A stretch of 14,294 nt of DNA. Origin: Bacteroidales bacterium. GTDB taxonomy: Bacteria; Bacteroidota; Bacteroidia; Bacteroidales; UBA12077. The notes beneath the pieces were generated by a model. The model made no database searches, was not told the origin of the DNA, and saw only the letters and a list, made by a program, of their open reading frames with translations. The stretch spans positions 1 through 14,294 of the forward strand of contig DMBU01000160.1 in assembly GCA_003446015.1 (NCBI GenBank). The letters run 5' to 3'. Of this stretch, positions 7,082 to 14,235 are shown piece after piece. Position 1 is the first letter of the stretch. The number at the start of each line of letters is the position of its first letter. The position numbers and the translations under genes were made by a program.

Positions 7082-7643
7082 AAGAGAATTTTTCTGGGAA
7101 CTTCGGATGAATATCTTTATAAAACTCCATAATTTCCATCATGTCTTTATGTATATCTCCCGTTGGGTAAATCATTTTTCCTATGCCACCAATCTTTTTT
7201 TTATAATCTAAATAACCTAAGGCTATAGGAACTTTGGCTTGTAATGCAATATAATAAAAACCAGTTTTCCACTTTGACTGAAGAGATCGGGTTCCTTCTG
7301 CCTGAACCATAACAGCCAGTTTATCATGATTATCAAATAGAGATGCTATGGCATCAACAAGACTTACTGGTTTTTCTCCTTTGTTTTTTGGTGATCTGTC
7401 TACTTCTAATCCTCCCATAATTCTGAAAAACCAGCCATAAGGAGGCTTCATCCATTGTTTTTTTATGGTATATCGCAAGTTAACTCCTAAGGCTGCCAGA
7501 GAATAAATTGCTAAAGGGAAATCCCAATTTGAGGTATGAGGAGCAGCTATGATTACACATTTATCAAAAACTTCTTTTGGAATATCTTTGTTGATTGTCC
7601 ATCCTAGAATTTTTACAATAAATCGTCCAGTAAATTTTTTCAT
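7041..7643 (-). CDS. PlsC-like 1-acyl-glycerol-3-phosphate / lysophospholipid acyltransferase family protein
   Basis: A 200-residue acyltransferase of the LPLAT/PlsC superfamily. Block I is P-H-T-S-N-W-D with the catalytic His36 and Asp41 in H-x4-D. Block II is the G-G-L-E-V-D-R segment (77-83). Block III is A-E-G-T-R-S (115-120) with Glu116 and Arg119 for phosphate binding. Block IV is V-P-I-A-L-G-Y-L (138-145). This compact form with H-T-S-N-W-D is common in Bacteroidota and is usually annotated only as acyltransferase. It would transfer an acyl group to a glycerolipid or similar acceptor at the inner face of the membrane. It is the last gene of a tight minus-strand cluster, with its ATG only 9 bases after the stop of the 42-residue ORF, so it is probably cotranscribed with the two small genes upstream. 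The exact substrate is not determinable. Confidence 0.8.
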   Translation of the reverse strand: MKKFTGRFIVKILGWTINKDIPKEVFDKCVIIAAPHTSNWDFPLAIYSLAALGVNLRYTIKKQWMKPPYGWFFRIMGGLEVDRSPKNKGEKPVSLVDAIASLFDNHDKLAVMVQAEGTRSLQSKWKTGFYYIALQAKVPIALGYLDYKKKIGGIGKMIYPTGDIHKDMMEIMEFYKDIHPKFPEKFSLDERFSTNQNLQH

Positions 7644-7652
7644 AATGTATGA

Positions 7653-7781
7653 TTAATACCTTGTTGCTAACATTCGTGCACCAGGCTTTCTTGTGGGATT
7701 TACCTTGTATTTATCCCATCCTGGATATGAATCAAAATCCACTAAAAAAATAAAAAGATGAAGGGTATAAAAAATTAGCAT
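7653..7781 (-). CDS. Unrecognised 42-residue protein in the acyltransferase cluster
   Basis: An ATG at 7779-7781 opens 42 codons ending TAA at 7653-7655. The first 14 residues are hydrophobic (M-L-I-F-Y-T-L-H-L-F-I-F-L-V). The rest is polar and protein-like: D-F-D-S-Y-P-G-W-D-K-Y-K-V-N-P-T-R-K-P-G, then A-R-M-L-A-T-R-Y. The W, Y, P, G and R content is unusual for chance translation of such AT-rich DNA. Its start overlaps the preceding gene's last codons by 7 bases and its stop lies 9 bases before the acyltransferase ATG, the spacing of a real operon member. A GTG at 7740-7742 (V-D-F-D-S-Y) is an alternative start giving 29 residues without the hydrophobic part. I do not recognise the family. 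It could be a small membrane-associated protein or a leftover of a longer one. Confidence 0.45.
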   Translation of the reverse strand: MLIFYTLHLFIFLVDFDSYPGWDKYKVNPTRKPGARMLATRY

Positions 7782-8023
7782 TTATTCCTTGCACAAGGAC
7801 TATTGGTAATAAATAATCCGAAGAATCCGCCAATAAGCATATGTTGAATTATGTCGCCAGATTGAATAACATCCATGTTTTTACCTTCAGTCAGGTAAAA
7901 ATAGATAAATCCTGCAAGGGCTCCAGCGAGTGTAAACAAGATTGATCTTTTAGTCTGCTTTGATTTTATTGTTCTTACAAACCAGTTTGATTCCGGTTCT
8001 ATTTCGAGTTTTTTAAATTCCAT
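7775..8023 (-). CDS. Small two-helix inner membrane protein with C-terminal Cys motif
   Basis: An 82-residue protein. After a polar, charged N-terminus (1-26, ending K-S-K-Q-T-K-R) there are two predicted membrane segments, about 28-44 (L-F-T-L-A-G-A-L-A-G-F-I-Y-F-Y) and 59-73 (I-Q-H-M-L-I-G-G-F-F-G-L-F-I). It ends N-S-P-C-A-R-N-K-C with Cys77 and Cys82. It resembles the small Bacteroidota DUF6132-like membrane proteins associated with cysteines, but the match is loose and I assign no function. It heads the three-gene minus-strand cluster, overlaps the 42-residue ORF by 7 bases, and has an exact -7 box 24 bases upstream of its ATG. Confidence 0.6.
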   Translation of the reverse strand: MEFKKLEIEPESNWFVRTIKSKQTKRSILFTLAGALAGFIYFYLTEGKNMDVIQSGDIIQHMLIGGFFGLFITNSPCARNKC

Positions 8024-8047
8024 TTTATATATCTAATTATGTAGATG

Positions 8048-8055
8048 CAAATATA
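8048..8055 (-). promoter_or_regulatory. Candidate -7 box for the small membrane protein / acyltransferase cluster
   Basis: The minus strand reads TATATTTG, an exact TAnnTTTG match, 24 bases upstream of the ATG at 8023. The -33 region runs into the helicase 3' end and has no clear TTG. Its presence suggests the cluster is transcribed separately from the helicase gene. Confidence 0.4.
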
Positions 8056-8088
8056 TGTAATATTATTTTAATTTTTTTATGAAGTACT

Positions 8089-9333
8089 TTATCGCCTGGA
8101 ATTCTTATTTTTTCTTTTATGTTTCTTTTCTTGCTCTTCAGCTTCTTTCATCAATTTTTTCCAGTCGTGCGATGTATCTTTGGTAAAGCTTATTGTATTT
8201 TCATAATCGTTTTTAGAGATCACGATTCGTTGAATTTCTTTACCCAGGTTATTTTCAATTTCGGCAAGCAATTCCTTTTCTTCGGTACTGCAAAACGAAA
8301 CGGCCTGTCCTTTTTGGTTAGCACGCCCGGTTCTGCCAACCCTGTGAACATATTGCTCCGAAGTATCGGGTAAATCGTAATTTACTACATATTCAACATC
8401 AGGGATATCTATTCCACGAGCACTAACATCGGTGGCAATCAGAATTTTTAATTCACCTTTTCGGAAACTTTGCATGGTTTTTTCACGTTCGGCCTGTAAT
8501 TTGTCACTATGAATTGTATCAGATTCGATATCAACTCTTTCCAATGCACTTCTTACACGTTCTGCCCTTACTTTTGTTCTTACAAATACTAAGATTTTCT
8601 TATCAGGATGATCTTTAATTAAATATTCTAAAAAGAATCGCTTGTCATCCATTTCAACATATGCAACGGCATGTTCAATGTTTTTAGCTACAGGATCTTT
8701 TGGAGAGATTTGAATTCGTATTGCATTGGTAACCAGTGAATATGCCAGATTTTTGATTTTTTCATTTATAGTTGCCGAAAAGAAAAGTGTTTGGCGCTTT
8801 TTTGGAAGATGACGCATTAAATCATTAATATCTTTAATAAATCCAAGGTCGAGCATATGATCTGCTTCATCTAATACCAATATTTCTACTCGCTTTAAAT
8901 TAAGTGCACCCTGACTTACCAGGTCGAACATTCTGCCGGGTGTAGCAATTAAAACATCAACCCCTTCGTTAAGTTTCTTGATTTGAGGTTCTTGATCTAC
9001 TCCACCATGAATACAAAATGAAGTAATTCGGGTATGTTTACCTAAGGTTTTAAATACACTATCAATTTGCAAGGCTAATTCGTGTGTTGGAGCCATCACC
9101 AGGCATTTTACTCCATCAGGACGACCACTGATTTTACGCTCATGCAAAATATGTATGATAGGAATTACAAAAGCAGCTGTTTTTCCTGTCCCGGTCTGGG
9201 CAATGGCCAATACATCCTCTCCTTTTAAAATTGGTGGAATAGCTTTAAATTGGATATCTGTTGGTTTTTTAAATCCCAGTTTGGAAATGCTTGTTTTTAT
9301 TCCCTCGGCAATGCGATATTCTTCAAATTTCAT
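8089..9333 (-). CDS. DEAD-box ATP-dependent RNA helicase (RhlE-like)
   Basis: A 414-residue two-domain helicase with all motifs in order: Q motif G-F-K-K-P-T-D-I-Q (20-28), Walker A A-Q-T-G-T-G-K-T (45-52), P-T-H-E-L-A (82-87), T-P-G-R (131-134), D-E-A-D (155-158), S-A-T (186-188), the T-D-V-S-A-R-G-I-D segment (301-309) and H-R-V-G-R-T-G-R (330-337). Motif Ia usually reads P-T-R-E-L; here the Arg is His84. The tail (395-414) is short and strongly basic, so this is a core helicase without an extra RNA-binding domain, as in short RhlE-type proteins. It unwinds RNA, with likely roles in ribosome assembly, mRNA decay or cold adaptation. The ATG is 17 bases after an exact -7 box, so the leader is very short. 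The subfamily assignment is approximate. Confidence 0.92.
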   Translation of the reverse strand: MKFEEYRIAEGIKTSISKLGFKKPTDIQFKAIPPILKGEDVLAIAQTGTGKTAAFVIPIIHILHERKISGRPDGVKCLVMAPTHELALQIDSVFKTLGKHTRITSFCIHGGVDQEPQIKKLNEGVDVLIATPGRMFDLVSQGALNLKRVEILVLDEADHMLDLGFIKDINDLMRHLPKKRQTLFFSATINEKIKNLAYSLVTNAIRIQISPKDPVAKNIEHAVAYVEMDDKRFFLEYLIKDHPDKKILVFVRTKVRAERVRSALERVDIESDTIHSDKLQAEREKTMQSFRKGELKILIATDVSARGIDIPDVEYVVNYDLPDTSEQYVHRVGRTGRANQKGQAVSFCSTEEKELLAEIENNLGKEIQRIVISKNDYENTISFTKDTSHDWKKLMKEAEEQEKKHKRKNKNSRR

Positions 9334-9350
9334 AAAACGTAATTATGTGG

Positions 9351-9358
9351 CAAAGATA
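9351..9358 (-). promoter_or_regulatory. Candidate -7 box for the DEAD-box helicase gene
   Basis: The minus strand reads TATCTTTG, an exact TAnnTTTG match, 17 bases upstream of the ATG. The transcript would begin roughly 10 bases before the start codon. No TTG is seen at -33. Confidence 0.4.
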
Positions 9359-9407
9359 GGATTTATTGTTAAACTGATTACATTATTGAAATTACATAAA
9401 ATATAAA

Positions 9408-10271
9408 TTATGGAATTGTAGGAATCTTTATATTTGCTCCTATTCTATCATTAAGTTTATTTATAAAGTATGCAGATAATGCGGGAGATTCAACTTCTTC
9501 ATTTTGATGCACGAAAAAGTAGATGTTTTTTAATCCGTTTTTAACCCATAGATCAAGTTTGTTAACCCAATCATCAAGTCTGGTATAATCTGAAGTATGA
9601 TTTGCACCTACATAGCGAATAAAAGCCGTTGCATTTGTTAAACACATGTGCATCAAATCTCTCCTTCCAGCTGAATCTACAATTATGTTGGTTATTTGAT
9701 GTTGTTCAAGCAAATCGTATAAATCGTTCGATATATTTTTGTTATTATACCAGTCTGTATGTCTGAATTCTGTTGCTAATGGGATTTCTTTTGGCCAGGT
9801 TTCAACAAATTTTACCACTTTATCAAAATCTTTGGGTGTAAAGTTCTGATGCATTTGCAGAAATACCATGCCTAATTTGTTTTCCAGATGCGTAACAGCA
9901 TGAATGTATTCGTTCGTAAGTTGCTGAACATTACTAAGACGCTTCATGTGACTTATGTCTTGTGTTATTTTTGGGAAAAATTTGAATCCTTCGGGTGTTT
10001 TATCTTTCCATTTAGCAAACTGTTCTGGAGGGAACATGCGATAAAATGTAGCATTTAGTTCAATTGAATTAAATTGAGTAGCGTAATATGCCAATTCATC
10101 CTTTGTACCACGAGGATAAAAGTTTTTTAAATCCTTTTTACCCCATTTAGCACAACCAACATAAATATCAGGTATCATATTTTCTTTGCTGAAAACATTT
10201 GCGGTTCTTGGGTGATCTTCTGGTAATAAGAAGTCTATCATTTCAGGATTATCAACTTTGCCAAATTTCAT
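9408..10271 (-). CDS. DUF72 (YecE-like) domain protein
   Basis: A 287-residue protein showing the DUF72 landmarks in order: Y-V-G-C-A-K-W-G (37-44) with F-Y-P (51-53), Y-Y-A-T-Q-F-N-S-I-E-L-N-A-T-F-Y (62-77), P-E-G-F-K-F-F-P-K (93-101), T-E-F-R-H-x-x-W (167-174), F-I-R-Y-V-G (217-222) and Y-F-F-V-H-Q-N-E-E (251-259). The family adopts a TIM-barrel fold; its reaction is not established. The first ~30 residues (M-K-F-G-K-V-D-N-P-E...) precede the domain and look native because an exact -7 box lies 33 bases upstream of this ATG. Family members more usually end the penultimate segment with an N-N motif; here it is H-Q-N. It is monocistronic or at most loosely linked to the helicase (74-base gap). 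Confidence 0.88.
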   Translation of the reverse strand: MKFGKVDNPEMIDFLLPEDHPRTANVFSKENMIPDIYVGCAKWGKKDLKNFYPRGTKDELAYYATQFNSIELNATFYRMFPPEQFAKWKDKTPEGFKFFPKITQDISHMKRLSNVQQLTNEYIHAVTHLENKLGMVFLQMHQNFTPKDFDKVVKFVETWPKEIPLATEFRHTDWYNNKNISNDLYDLLEQHQITNIIVDSAGRRDLMHMCLTNATAFIRYVGANHTSDYTRLDDWVNKLDLWVKNGLKNIYFFVHQNEEVESPALSAYFINKLNDRIGANIKIPTIP

Positions 10272-10304
10272 ATTATAATATTATTTAATTAAATCTCATC
10301 TTAT

Positions 10305-10312
10305 CAAAGTTA
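10305..10312 (-). promoter_or_regulatory. Candidate -7 box for the DUF72 gene
   Basis: The minus strand reads TAACTTTG, an exact TAnnTTTG match, 33 bases upstream of the ATG. A TTG (10335-10337 on the complement) lies 22 bases further upstream, slightly longer than the preferred 19-21 spacing. Confidence 0.45.
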
Positions 10313-10403
10313 TATAAATAACATAATTTATAAACAATCAAATAACAAATTTTGATCGATGAATGCATTTGAATTAGTCTCGCTTTACAAAATATATTTA
10401 CGA

Positions 10404-10436
10404 TTTTTGTGCAATACTAAATTTACAGTATATTTG
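10404..10436 (+). promoter_or_regulatory. Bacteroidota-type promoter of the mntA-hepT operon
   Basis: A -33 element TTTTTG (10404-10409) and an exact -7 box TATATTTG (10429-10436) are separated by 19 bases, the preferred arrangement for the Bacteroidota primary sigma factor. The mntA ATG is 20 bases beyond the -7 box. This is the best-formed promoter in the window. I see no clear operator palindrome in the leader for MntA/HepT autoregulation. Confidence 0.65.
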
Positions 10437-10456
10437 ATAATAATTATAATGCGATT

Positions 10457-10765
10457 ATGAACAAATTTATAGAAGATAAATTAAATGATATAAAAAAACT
10501 GTGTGAAAATCATGGAGTTAAATCGTTGTATATTTTTGGTTCTGTAAATACTGATAAGTTTACTAAGAATAGTGATATTGATTTTCTGATCTCTTTTAAA
10601 GAAAGTCTTACTATAGAAGAATATACAGAAAACTACTTTTTACTTCAATACAAATTAAGAGAATTATTGCAGCGTGAAATTGATTTGGTTACTCAAAATT
10701 CTCTTTCTAACCCATATTTTATAAAATCTGTTGATCAGAGTAAACAGCTATTGTATGGAGCTTAA
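10457..10765 (+). CDS. mntA: MntA-type minimal nucleotidyltransferase antitoxin
   Basis: A 102-residue MNT protein. The polymerase-beta-like signature G-S-x10-D-x-D is exact: Gly28-Ser29, then ten residues, then Asp40 and Asp42. The third carboxylate is Asp76 in R-E-I-D-L-V. In characterised type VII toxin-antitoxin pairs, MntA AMPylates a tyrosine next to the HEPN active site of HepT and so silences it. The gene is first in a two-gene operon behind a well-formed promoter, and its last 11 bases overlap hepT, which implies translational coupling and fixes the stoichiometry order antitoxin first. All catalytic residues are present, so the antitoxin is probably active. Confidence 0.88.
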   Translation: MNKFIEDKLNDIKKLCENHGVKSLYIFGSVNTDKFTKNSDIDFLISFKESLTIEEYTENYFLLQYKLRELLQREIDLVTQNSLSNPYFIKSVDQSKQLLYGA

Positions 10766-11087
10766 AATCAATAAATATCTTTTCGACATACAAACAGCCA
10801 TAGATTCAATTTATGAATACCTGGGTGAAAATAGAAATTTTAATGATTATAACGAGAATAAGATTTTACGCAGGGCCGTTGAACGAGAACTTGAAATAAT
10901 TGGAGAGGCATCAAATCGTATATTAAAAATAGATGATCAATTTCCAATTGATAATGCCAGAAAAATAATTGACTTAAGAAATTGGGTAATTCATGGTTAC
11001 GATAAAGTAGATAATGTAATTATATGGGGAGTTTTGATGAATCATCTTCCCAAATTGAAGAAACAAGTTGATAGCTTGCTTAAATAG
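10755..11087 (+). CDS. hepT: HepT-type HEPN ribonuclease toxin (DUF86)
   Basis: A 110-residue all-helical HEPN protein from the ATG at 10755, which overlaps the mntA stop; a longer frame from 10731 only adds 8 residues of unlikely sequence. The R-x4-H-x-Y motif is R-N-W-V-I-H-G-Y: Arg75 and His80 are the ribonuclease residues and Tyr82 is the residue that MntA modifies in the characterised systems. The upstream helix R-R-A-V-E-R-E-L-E-I-I-G-E-A (39-52) is the typical DUF86 signature. The expected product is an RNA-cleaving toxin neutralised by MntA. Its stop codon lies 8 bases inside the 3' end of the opposite dnaE gene, so the two genes overlap tail to tail. The family call is strong; whether it acts in phage defence or element stabilisation is not shown. 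Confidence 0.88.
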   Translation: MELKINKYLFDIQTAIDSIYEYLGENRNFNDYNENKILRRAVERELEIIGEASNRILKIDDQFPIDNARKIIDLRNWVIHGYDKVDNVIIWGVLMNHLPKLKKQVDSLLK

Positions 11088-14055
11088 CTACTTTATTCTT
11101 TAGCCTTGTTGATGGCTCTTCTAAGTTAACAGTAGTTAAACGATGCAATTCTGAAACTTCAATACTTATAAAGCCAAACTCGCTGATTGCTTTGCCTTTA
11201 ATTAGATAGCAACCTGGGCCTCGAAATGGATACTGATATGTAATGTTGGGAAACTGTACCGTATCGATCCAGTGCCCTTCCAGATCAACAAAAACACCAA
11301 AGCTCATGTATTTACCACCGCCTGTACGCGTTCCTTTAACATGAACCAGGTATCCGAGAATTTCAACTTGCTTATTGATCATATGTACAAGATCTCTTGC
11401 TAATACGCGTGTTTCAGGCAGTTCTTCTATGAGTTTAAATGGCGAAATACCGGATGAAAACCCAATAAGCTCCAATTCATCATAAGCAGCTTCTAAGGGA
11501 TGATAATATAGTTCAGGAAGCCTGAACTCCTTTGGTTTCTCATTGAATAAGGTTTTTAGGGCTTTTGTTTTCTTATCTTTTTTAAGTATAAAATGAGCAT
11601 CCCAAAGCAATTCTTTCTTATTCTTTTCAGTAAAACGAAAGGCATTGATCCGAATCAGAATGGTTAACTGATCTAACGAAACAGAAACCCGTTTCATAAA
11701 ATCCCTCAAATCTGCAAAATCCCCATTTGTGTGACGCTCGGCTAAGATGCTGTGTATTGTCGCTGTTTCCAGGTGTTCAATTAATCCTAAACCTAAATGA
11801 ATGGTTTTATCCCGAATAACTGTAATCTGATCGCTGCTATTTATACAGGGAGGTTCAATTTGTGCTCCGTGCATTCGGGCCTCGTGTACATAAAGTTCTT
11901 TACGGTAAAAACCTCCACCATTATTGATGGTAGCAACAATATATTCCAATGGATAGTAGGCTTTTAAAAACAATGCCTGGTAACTCTCTACGGCATACGA
12001 TGCTGAGTGTCCTTTAGAGAAGGCATAATTGGCAAAACTTTCAATCTGTGTCCATACCCGTTGCACAATATGAAACGGGTAGCTTCTTTCTTTACAATTG
12101 GAAAAGAATTTATCTTTTATTTTGGCAAATTCATTTCGCTGTTTGAATTTCCATGACATACCACGACGCAAAACATCCGCTTCGGCCAAAGTTAGTCCTG
12201 CAAAATAATGTGCAACTTTAATCACATCTTCCTGGTAAACCATTACTCCGTATGTTTCTGCCAGTAAATCATAGAGTTCGGGCATTTCTTTTCGGGCTGC
12301 TTCTCTCCTTTCCGGATGACGGTAACGCAGGATGTACTCACGCATCATTCCGCTTTTAGCTACTCCGGGGCGAATAATGGAACTGGCTGCCACAAGTCGG
12401 ATATAATCATCAGCCTCAAGCTTTGTCAGTAGCATCCGCATGGCAGGCGATTCCACATAAAAGCAGCCAATTGTTTTTCCTTTTTTGAGTAGATTTTTAA
12501 CTTCCTGATCTTTCTTAAATCGTTCTAAATCATGTATATCTACTTTGTTACCTGTATTTCTTTCTATAATAGCTATGGCATCCTCAATTTTGCTTAACCC
12601 GCGTTGTCCTAAGACATCGAACTTGGCAAAACCAATATCTTCGGCCTCGATCATACTAAAATGAATGGTTGGAAAACCTTTGGGTGGCATGATGGTTGCC
12701 GTGTACGCACTTATCGGTTTTTCTGAAATGATGATACCGCTGGAATGTACACTTAAATGACTAGGAAAACCGTGAATTAATTGACTGTACTTTAAAACCA
12801 GTTGCCCCATTTCATCAACCTCAGTCAGTTTTTTTGCTTTTTGTAGTTTTTCAATCTCTTGTGTCGGTAAACCAAAAACTTTTCCTATTTCCCGAATCAT
12901 CGACCGGAACTGGAATGTTATGTAGGTTCCAACTAAAGCCGTATGATCCCAACCATGCGTGTCGAAAAGATATTTGGTAATGTTATTTCTGTCACGTGAG
13001 GCAAAATCAATATCAAAATCGGGAGGACTGTTTCGCGATGGATTAATAAATCGCTCAAAATACAAGTCCAGTTCAATGGGATCGACATCGGTGATACGAA
13101 GTAAATAAGCGATCATGCTGTTGGCTCCGCTCCCACGACCAACATAGTAACATCCCTTACTTCGGGCGTTTTGAACCATATTCCAGTTAATTAAAAAGTA
13201 AGAACAGAAATTGAGTTGCTTGATTACGTTAAGCTCTTTTTCCATACGCTCAAGAACCTTTTGCGATGGATTTTTATACCTGTATTTTAATCCTTTATGA
13301 CTTTCGCGAACCAAAAGTTCAAAATCTTCTTCCGGCGAACCGGTGTAGCTTTGCTTATTTTTTGATGTTTTAAATTCAAAATGAATGGAGCAGCTATCAA
13401 TTATTTTCTTTGTATTTTCTATGATTTGTGGGTATTCCTTGAAAAGTTCATGGATATCTTCATTGATAAACATAATTTCGTCGGGATTTGCTTCTTCGGT
13501 TTTGGGCAAACGACTTAAGAGCACATTTTTATCTACAGCGCGAAGCAAGCGGTGAATATTAAAATCGCGTTTATGCCGAAATGTTGTAGGTTGTAAAATA
13601 ACCAGTTTGTCAAGATGGTTTTTCCATTTAGAGAAAGCAAGCTTAGTAAGCTGTGATGGTTTTATGCCAATAAATTCGTTTTCGTTTAATGATTCATACT
13701 CCATTTCTCCGAGCGGATAAACAATAAACGCATCAGAAAATTGAGGAGCTTGCTTGGGAAACTTATCTCCAGCATGAAGATGCTGTGTTAAATGCTCGTT
13801 TAACTGCTGAAATCCAGTATTATTTTGTGCAATGCCAATATATTGTTGCTGTACTCCATTCCTGAAATCGATGCCTAAAATCGGCTTTATTTGCTTTCTT
13901 TCGCATTGTCGAATAAAATCGAGACATGCCGACGTATTGTTGATATCCGTAAGAACAATGGAATCATAAGTTTTACTTTTAGCTTCATCTAACAATTGCT
14001 CAATGGAAAGTGTTCCAAATTTATAACTGTAATATGTGTGGCAGTTTAGTAACAA
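11080..14055 (-). CDS. dnaE: Short DnaE-type DNA polymerase III alpha subunit (second, DnaE2/ImuC-like)
   Basis: A 991-residue C-family polymerase, about 170 shorter than a replicative DnaE. The N-terminal PHP domain is degenerate: N-C-H at 4-6 replaces H-x-H and T-D-I (36-38) replaces T-D-H, so metal-dependent proofreading is unlikely. The palm is intact: G-R-G-S-G-A-N-S (306-313), P-D-F-D-I-D with Asp346 and Asp348, and Asp480 in K-F-D-V-L-G as third carboxylate. The fingers show F-A-N-Y-A-F-S-K-G-H-S-A-S-Y (674-687). A C-terminal OB fold covers about 895-970. Around 833-837, L-K-T-L-F is a weak candidate clamp-binding motif, and the tau-binding tail is missing. The start is TTG (14053-14055): no ATG is available before the upstream in-frame stop, and T-Y-Y-S-Y-K-F-G-T-L follows immediately as in homologues. 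Such short DnaEs are linked to translesion synthesis, but no ImuB-like partner is visible here. Confidence 0.85.
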   Translation of the reverse strand: MLLNCHTYYSYKFGTLSIEQLLDEAKSKTYDSIVLTDINNTSACLDFIRQCERKQIKPILGIDFRNGVQQQYIGIAQNNTGFQQLNEHLTQHLHAGDKFPKQAPQFSDAFIVYPLGEMEYESLNENEFIGIKPSQLTKLAFSKWKNHLDKLVILQPTTFRHKRDFNIHRLLRAVDKNVLLSRLPKTEEANPDEIMFINEDIHELFKEYPQIIENTKKIIDSCSIHFEFKTSKNKQSYTGSPEEDFELLVRESHKGLKYRYKNPSQKVLERMEKELNVIKQLNFCSYFLINWNMVQNARSKGCYYVGRGSGANSMIAYLLRITDVDPIELDLYFERFINPSRNSPPDFDIDFASRDRNNITKYLFDTHGWDHTALVGTYITFQFRSMIREIGKVFGLPTQEIEKLQKAKKLTEVDEMGQLVLKYSQLIHGFPSHLSVHSSGIIISEKPISAYTATIMPPKGFPTIHFSMIEAEDIGFAKFDVLGQRGLSKIEDAIAIIERNTGNKVDIHDLERFKKDQEVKNLLKKGKTIGCFYVESPAMRMLLTKLEADDYIRLVAASSIIRPGVAKSGMMREYILRYRHPERREAARKEMPELYDLLAETYGVMVYQEDVIKVAHYFAGLTLAEADVLRRGMSWKFKQRNEFAKIKDKFFSNCKERSYPFHIVQRVWTQIESFANYAFSKGHSASYAVESYQALFLKAYYPLEYIVATINNGGGFYRKELYVHEARMHGAQIEPPCINSSDQITVIRDKTIHLGLGLIEHLETATIHSILAERHTNGDFADLRDFMKRVSVSLDQLTILIRINAFRFTEKNKKELLWDAHFILKKDKKTKALKTLFNEKPKEFRLPELYYHPLEAAYDELELIGFSSGISPFKLIEELPETRVLARDLVHMINKQVEILGYLVHVKGTRTGGGKYMSFGVFVDLEGHWIDTVQFPNITYQYPFRGPGCYLIKGKAISEFGFISIEVSELHRLTTVNLEEPSTRLKNKVAI

Positions 14056-14107
14056 GTTGGTTTTATAGTTAATTTATGTGTTTCATGTTTTCATTAGAAT
14101 TCTTTTT

Positions 14108-14134
14108 CTTTGCGTCTCCGTGGCTTTGCGTGAA
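14108..14134. repeat. CTTTGCGT-type intergenic repeat
   Basis: CTTTGCGT occurs twice 16 bases apart (14108-14115 and 14124-14131) around a CTCCGTGG core. On the minus strand this reads ACGCAAAGCCACGGAGACG..., a short unit I recognise as recurrent in intergenic DNA of Bacteroidota and some other bacteria. Its role is unknown. It lies in the leader of the dnaE gene. Confidence 0.5.
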
Positions 14135-14152
14135 TATATTTTTTCTCGCAAA

Positions 14153-14169
14153 CCTGCCAGCCGGCAAGG
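14153..14169. repeat. GC-rich hairpin, REP-like
   Basis: CCTGCC-AGCC-GGCAAGG folds as TGCC/GGCA with a 4-base loop, then a single bulged A, then CC/GG. It sits in a small GC-rich block (14147-14186) within AT-rich DNA. Its 'AAACCTGC' entry and 'GGCAAG' exit match those of the hairpin at 526-547, suggesting that both belong to one dispersed palindromic family. It could also act as a terminator of the gene ending at 14236, though no T tract follows on the minus strand. Confidence 0.4.
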
Positions 14170-14235
14170 CCATTCCCGTCAGGCTAAGAAAATGTATATT
14201 TAAGTATCATTATTTAATGTTTATAATAACTACTT

